Positions 6,513 to 8,128 of a stretch of DNA of 8,128 nucleotides are shown piece by piece. Under the pieces are notes generated by a model. The model did no database searches and was not told where the DNA came from. It saw only the letters and a program-made list of their open reading frames with translations. The stretch lies in NCBI GenBank assembly GCA_022728415.1, contig JAIJJM010000083.1, positions 1 to 8,128 on the forward strand, given 5' to 3'. Origin of the DNA: Collinsella sp. (GTDB lineage Bacteria; Actinomycetota; Coriobacteriia; Coriobacteriales; Coriobacteriaceae). A program made the position numbers and the translations under genes. How positions within the stretch are numbered: the first letter of the stretch is position 1; every line of letters begins with the position of its first letter.

Positions 6513-7397
6513 TTACGAACGCTTGCCGGCAAAGCGCAGCGCCAGCGATTGCAAGCTGGTGGCGGCCAGGTTGTTGGTGCAATCGGGGTCGCAGCCTTCC
6601 AGCCACACGTATACATCCACACGCACGGGCGTGCTACGGTTGGCGCCCTTGGCAGCGGCGGGCAGGCTACAGATCTTGGTCGTGGCCTCCTTGAGACCAA
6701 CCACGCCGGTGTTTTCGTTGTAGTCGCAGAAGTTTGCGCTGGTCAGCTGGTCAAAATGGATCGTGGAACCATCGGAGCGGGTACTGTCGAGCACCAAGTG
6801 GTTCTGCTCGTTTTCGCCGGCGTCCTTGCCGTCGAGTGTGTTGTAGCGCGCCTGGGGGTTGTGCTCGCCCGAGACCTCAAAGACGTAATGGCCTGTAACG
6901 GTGTCGCCCTGCCCCGGAGCATGGGCGACCAGCCCCACGCGCAGGGCGGTGGAGATGGGGTTTGCCGGATCCTGCTCGGTAAAGTCGATGCCCGACAGGT
7001 ACACGTCGGTTGCGACCGAGTTGGTGGCCAGGTACAGGGAGGTCTTGTAGTAGTCGGAGTGCTTGGCCGCGCCAAACATGTTGGCGAACAGGGAGTCCTG
7101 CGTGGTTCCACCGGTAAAGCCCGTTACCTTTTGGAACCCGTTGAGCACGTTATCGGTCGAGACGGGATCGAGCAGGCCCGCAAAGCTCAGACCGGCGTTG
7201 GTCTTGTACTCACCGTCGTACTCGTTGGAGATGAGGAAGGTCACGCCCGTGCCCGCGGCCATCTTGACGTCGGTGATATGGCGGTTGGCGTTGTAGATGT
7301 ACCAGGCATACGTTACGGCTCCGGCAGCAGCAAGCGCCACCAGCAACGTGGCGAGCATGCGATTGAACTGTTTTCGCAGCGAGCGCGCGTCCGACAT
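6513..7397 (-). CDS. SipW-type exported surface protein (first paralogue, operon leader)
   Basis: 294 aa from the ATG at 7397. This start is preferred over the in-frame ATG at 7448 because a G-rich SD (GGGGGAGGAG) abuts it and the upstream extension is not signal-like. A basic N-terminus is followed by a hydrophobic segment (~13-33) ending in VTYAWYIY (28-35), a variant of the [AV]-T-[YF]-A-W-[FY] signal motif. The mature region contains LLDPVSTDN (75-83), a counterpart of the LYP[VI]ST block of the siblings. It also has TSLYLATN (119-126), a core block ALRVGLVAH (151-159), and C-terminal VYVWLEGCDPDC (262-273) with both cysteines. Cys224 and Cys243 may also form a disulfide. It is the first gene of the operon, so it may be the major subunit; this is inferred from position only. 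Confidence 0.87.
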   Translation of the reverse strand: MSDARSLRKQFNRMLATLLVALAAAGAVTYAWYIYNANRHITDVKMAAGTGVTFLISNEYDGEYKTNAGLSFAGLLDPVSTDNVLNGFQKVTGFTGGTTQDSLFANMFGAAKHSDYYKTSLYLATNSVATDVYLSGIDFTEQDPANPISTALRVGLVAHAPGQGDTVTGHYVFEVSGEHNPQARYNTLDGKDAGENEQNHLVLDSTRSDGSTIHFDQLTSANFCDYNENTGVVGLKEATTKICSLPAAAKGANRSTPVRVDVYVWLEGCDPDCTNNLAATSLQSLALRFAGKRS

Positions 7398-7398
7398 G

Positions 7399-7408
7399 CT
7401 CCTCCCCC
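7399..7408 (-). promoter_or_regulatory. Shine-Dalgarno site that fixes the operon's first start codon
   Basis: The minus strand reads GGGGGAGGAG immediately before AGC-ATG at 7397. The GGAGG core is three bases from the start and the G-run extends to ten bases upstream. It supports 7397 over the in-frame ATG at 7448, which lacks any SD. Confidence 0.75.
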
Positions 7409-7430
7409 ATTTGCCGCGTTGTAAACTGCT

Positions 7431-7447
7431 TGGGCACCATTTGCCCA
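7431..7447 (-). promoter_or_regulatory. Dyad upstream of the operon, possible operator or leader hairpin
   Basis: A perfect 6-bp inverted repeat TGGGCA / TGCCCA with a 5-bp spacer lies 34 bp upstream of the first start codon. A second weaker pair (AATGG, 2 nt, CCATT) adjoins it at about 7450-7461. The symmetry would suit a dimeric regulator or a hairpin in the leader. I found no convincing sigma70 promoter on this strand. A lone TAAAAT (minus strand, 7463-7458) has no partner -35 box at normal spacing, so the transcription start is unknown. Confidence 0.35.
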
Positions 7448-7569
7448 TAATGGAACCATTTTACGCGAACGTGCAGTTCATCGGGGGTACAAACGTGACT
7501 TTCCGCGTGCTGTTCGCGCTGCATCGGAGCGGATAGGATCGCAAATCGGCGCATTTTAAAAAATAGTTC

Positions 7570-7598
7570 TTGCCACTGGGTGGGAGCTCCGTTATATT
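7570..7598 (+). promoter_or_regulatory. Sigma70-type promoter of the tRNA-Val gene
   Basis: The -35 box TTGCCA (7570-7575), a 17-bp spacer and the -10 box TATATT (7593-7598) predict transcription from about 7605, some 22 bp before the mature tRNA. Spacing is ideal and both boxes are close to consensus. Confidence 0.85.
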
Positions 7599-7627
7599 AT
7601 TTCCTGCGCACTCGCGCACCCTTGATC

Positions 7628-7702
7628 GGGCGTTTAGCTCAGGGGGAGAGCGCTTCCCTGACACGGAAGAGGTCAGAAGTTCAAATCTTCTAACGCCCAC
7701 CA
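7628..7702 (+). tRNA. tRNA-Val (anticodon GAC), CCA encoded
   Basis: The sequence folds into a full cloverleaf. The acceptor stem is GGGCGTT (7628-7634) with AACGCCC (7692-7698), all seven pairs perfect. The D stem is GCTC/GAGC (7637-7640, 7648-7651). The anticodon stem is CTTCC/GGAAG (7653-7657, 7665-7669) around loop CTGACAC, anticodon GAC at 7660-7662. The variable loop is AGGTC, and the T stem AGAAG/CTTCT encloses TTCAAAT (7680-7686). Discriminator A at 7699 is followed by a genomically encoded CCA. It reads the valine codons GUC and, by wobble, GUU. It is transcribed divergently from the surface-protein operon and flanked by its own promoter and terminator, so it is a stand-alone unit. 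Confidence 0.97.
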
Positions 7703-7709
7703 AATGTTC

Positions 7710-7746
7710 ACAGCTCAGAGGCTTCGCCTCTGAGCTGTTTTGTTTT
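7710..7746 (+). terminator. Intrinsic terminator of the tRNA-Val gene
   Basis: A perfect 13-bp stem (ACAGCTCAGAGGC with its complement, 7710-7722 and 7726-7738) has a TTC loop and is followed by TTTGTTTT. It starts 8 nt past the CCA end. On the opposite strand no T-run follows, so it acts for the plus strand only. Confidence 0.95.
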
Positions 7747-8028
7747 ATACCGCCCAGCCAAAAGGACGCCTCGGCACCCAAAACCACCTCAACAGCCCCA
7801 ATAACCATCCCAGACAAGACCGATGCCGCCCCCGCACCTCTGGCAACCATTCCAACCGGGCCCCAAGCCGTCTCGATGCCGCCGCAGCAAACCCAACCAA
7901 GCCCACAGTTGCCCAAACAACCCCAGCGAGCGCCCCAACCGGGCCTGGATGGGCCTCGATGCCACATCCGGACAACCTTCCTATAGTCAGGTCTAATACT
8001 TTTCCGCGAAGTGAACGAGCTTATTTGA
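7747..8028. other. Gene-free, C-skewed intergenic stretch
   Basis: No convincing coding region or RNA gene is seen. The plus strand is strongly C-over-G biased (26 C to 11 G in 7801-7860, 27 to 10 in 7861-7920). Reading frames through it are Pro/Gln/Ala/Thr-rich on the plus strand or Gly/Trp-rich on the minus strand, start inside the tRNA terminator or lack an SD, and look like composition artefacts. A decayed proline-rich gene remnant cannot be excluded. The last ~45 bp (7981-8028) are more AT-rich and may belong to the adjoining repeat. Confidence 0.5.
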
Positions 8029-8126
8029 ACCCCCAAAGCATGCACACTTTTTGAAGCCAAAACCGCAGGATTCCAATGTCAAAACCGCAGGAAATGAGCC
8101 GCCAAAAGTGTCGATGCTTCGGGGGT
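8029..8126. repeat. 98-bp imperfect inverted repeat with internal direct repeats
   Basis: The left arm (8029-8051, starting ACCCCCAAAGCATG) and the right arm (8104-8126, ending ATGCTTCGGGGGT) are inverted copies of 23 bp with three mismatches. The 52-bp centre contains two identical 13-bp direct repeats, CAAAACCGCAGGA, at 8058-8070 and 8080-8092, spaced 22 bp apart (about two helical turns). There is no transposase. It resembles a non-autonomous intergenic repeat of the MITE or palindromic-unit kind, but could be a large regulatory dyad. Minus-strand frames stay open for 35-44 codons through it, so it might be mis-annotated as a small protein. The element may extend past the window end. Confidence 0.65.
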
Positions 8127-8128
8127 CC

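Noticed and set aside
3859..7397. Sortase-type (LPxTG) or other C-terminal wall anchors on the exported proteins.
   Set aside because: No LPxTG-like motif, C-terminal hydrophobic segment or charged tail is present in any of the four.
6502..7448. Longer N-terminal starts for the exported proteins (7448, 6606 and 5837).
   Set aside because: The extensions overlap upstream genes or lack an SD, and they push the signal segment inward. Starts 7397, 6501 and 5651 each have a good SD and a short basic N-terminus.
7628..7702. tRNA-Val as the attachment site of an integrated element carrying the operon.
   Set aside because: The operon lies on the 5' side of the tRNA. No duplicated tRNA 3' end and no integrase gene are seen in the window.
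7570..8054. Plus-strand open frames of 138 and 104 codons (7570-7986 and 7740-8054).
   Set aside because: The first contains the tRNA gene; the second begins inside the terminator's T-tract. No SD, low-complexity product.
7461..8060. Minus-strand open frame of 199 codons.
   Set aside because: It runs antisense through the tRNA, its promoter and its terminator, lacks an SD and shows no domain; it is composition-driven.
8058..8092. The two CAAAACCGCAGGA copies as a CRISPR array.
   Set aside because: Only two 13-bp copies with a 9-bp gap between them, no spacers of normal size and no cas genes.

Overview
The window looks like GC-rich actinobacterial DNA. The codon use, the strong Shine-Dalgarno sites and the types of protein encoded suggest a gut Coriobacteriia, possibly Collinsella. 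That assignment is inference from style only, because there is no marker gene other than a tRNA. The first ~240 bp are an exception: they look like a segment of a different bacterium, Enterobacterales-like, joined in frame.

Layout. Nearly everything lies in one minus-strand operon read from about 7400 down to 1. In transcription order it holds four related membrane-anchored, SipW-type exported proteins (294, 278, 328 and 267 aa), a SipW/ER-type signal peptidase I (Ser54/His96), a membrane-anchored McrB-type AAA+ ATPase (562 aa, GTG start), and a DUF2357 (McrC-associated) protein that runs off the window. Gaps are 11, 13 and 2 nt between the exported-protein genes, 60 nt before the peptidase, an 8-nt overlap into the ATPase, and 70 nt (with a hairpin) before the DUF2357 gene. 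Divergent to the operon on the plus strand is a complete tRNA-Val(GAC) with its own sigma70-type promoter and an excellent intrinsic terminator. The right end (7747-8128) holds no convincing gene. It is a strongly C-skewed stretch followed by a ~98-bp imperfect inverted repeat with two internal 13-bp direct repeats.

How it may work together. By analogy with sipW-tasA of Bacillus, the peptidase should cleave the four exported proteins just after their hydrophobic segment, at the shared T-[YF]-A-W-[FY] motif, releasing extracellular fibre or matrix subunits. The unusual part is the translational linkage of this peptidase to an McrB-like ATPase with two N-terminal membrane segments and a DUF2357 protein. 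McrB/DUF2357 pairs are normally seen as nucleic-acid-targeting modules. Here the layout suggests a membrane-based machine working on or with surface proteins, or a defence module coupled to the cell surface. This is inference.

Caveat. The 3' part of the DUF2357 reading frame (codons ~355-434) encodes a B3/B4 (PheT-type) domain with opposite Asp codon preference. It is most simply explained as a chimeric contig end, so the natural C-terminus of the DUF2357 protein (including any nuclease domain) cannot be judged here.
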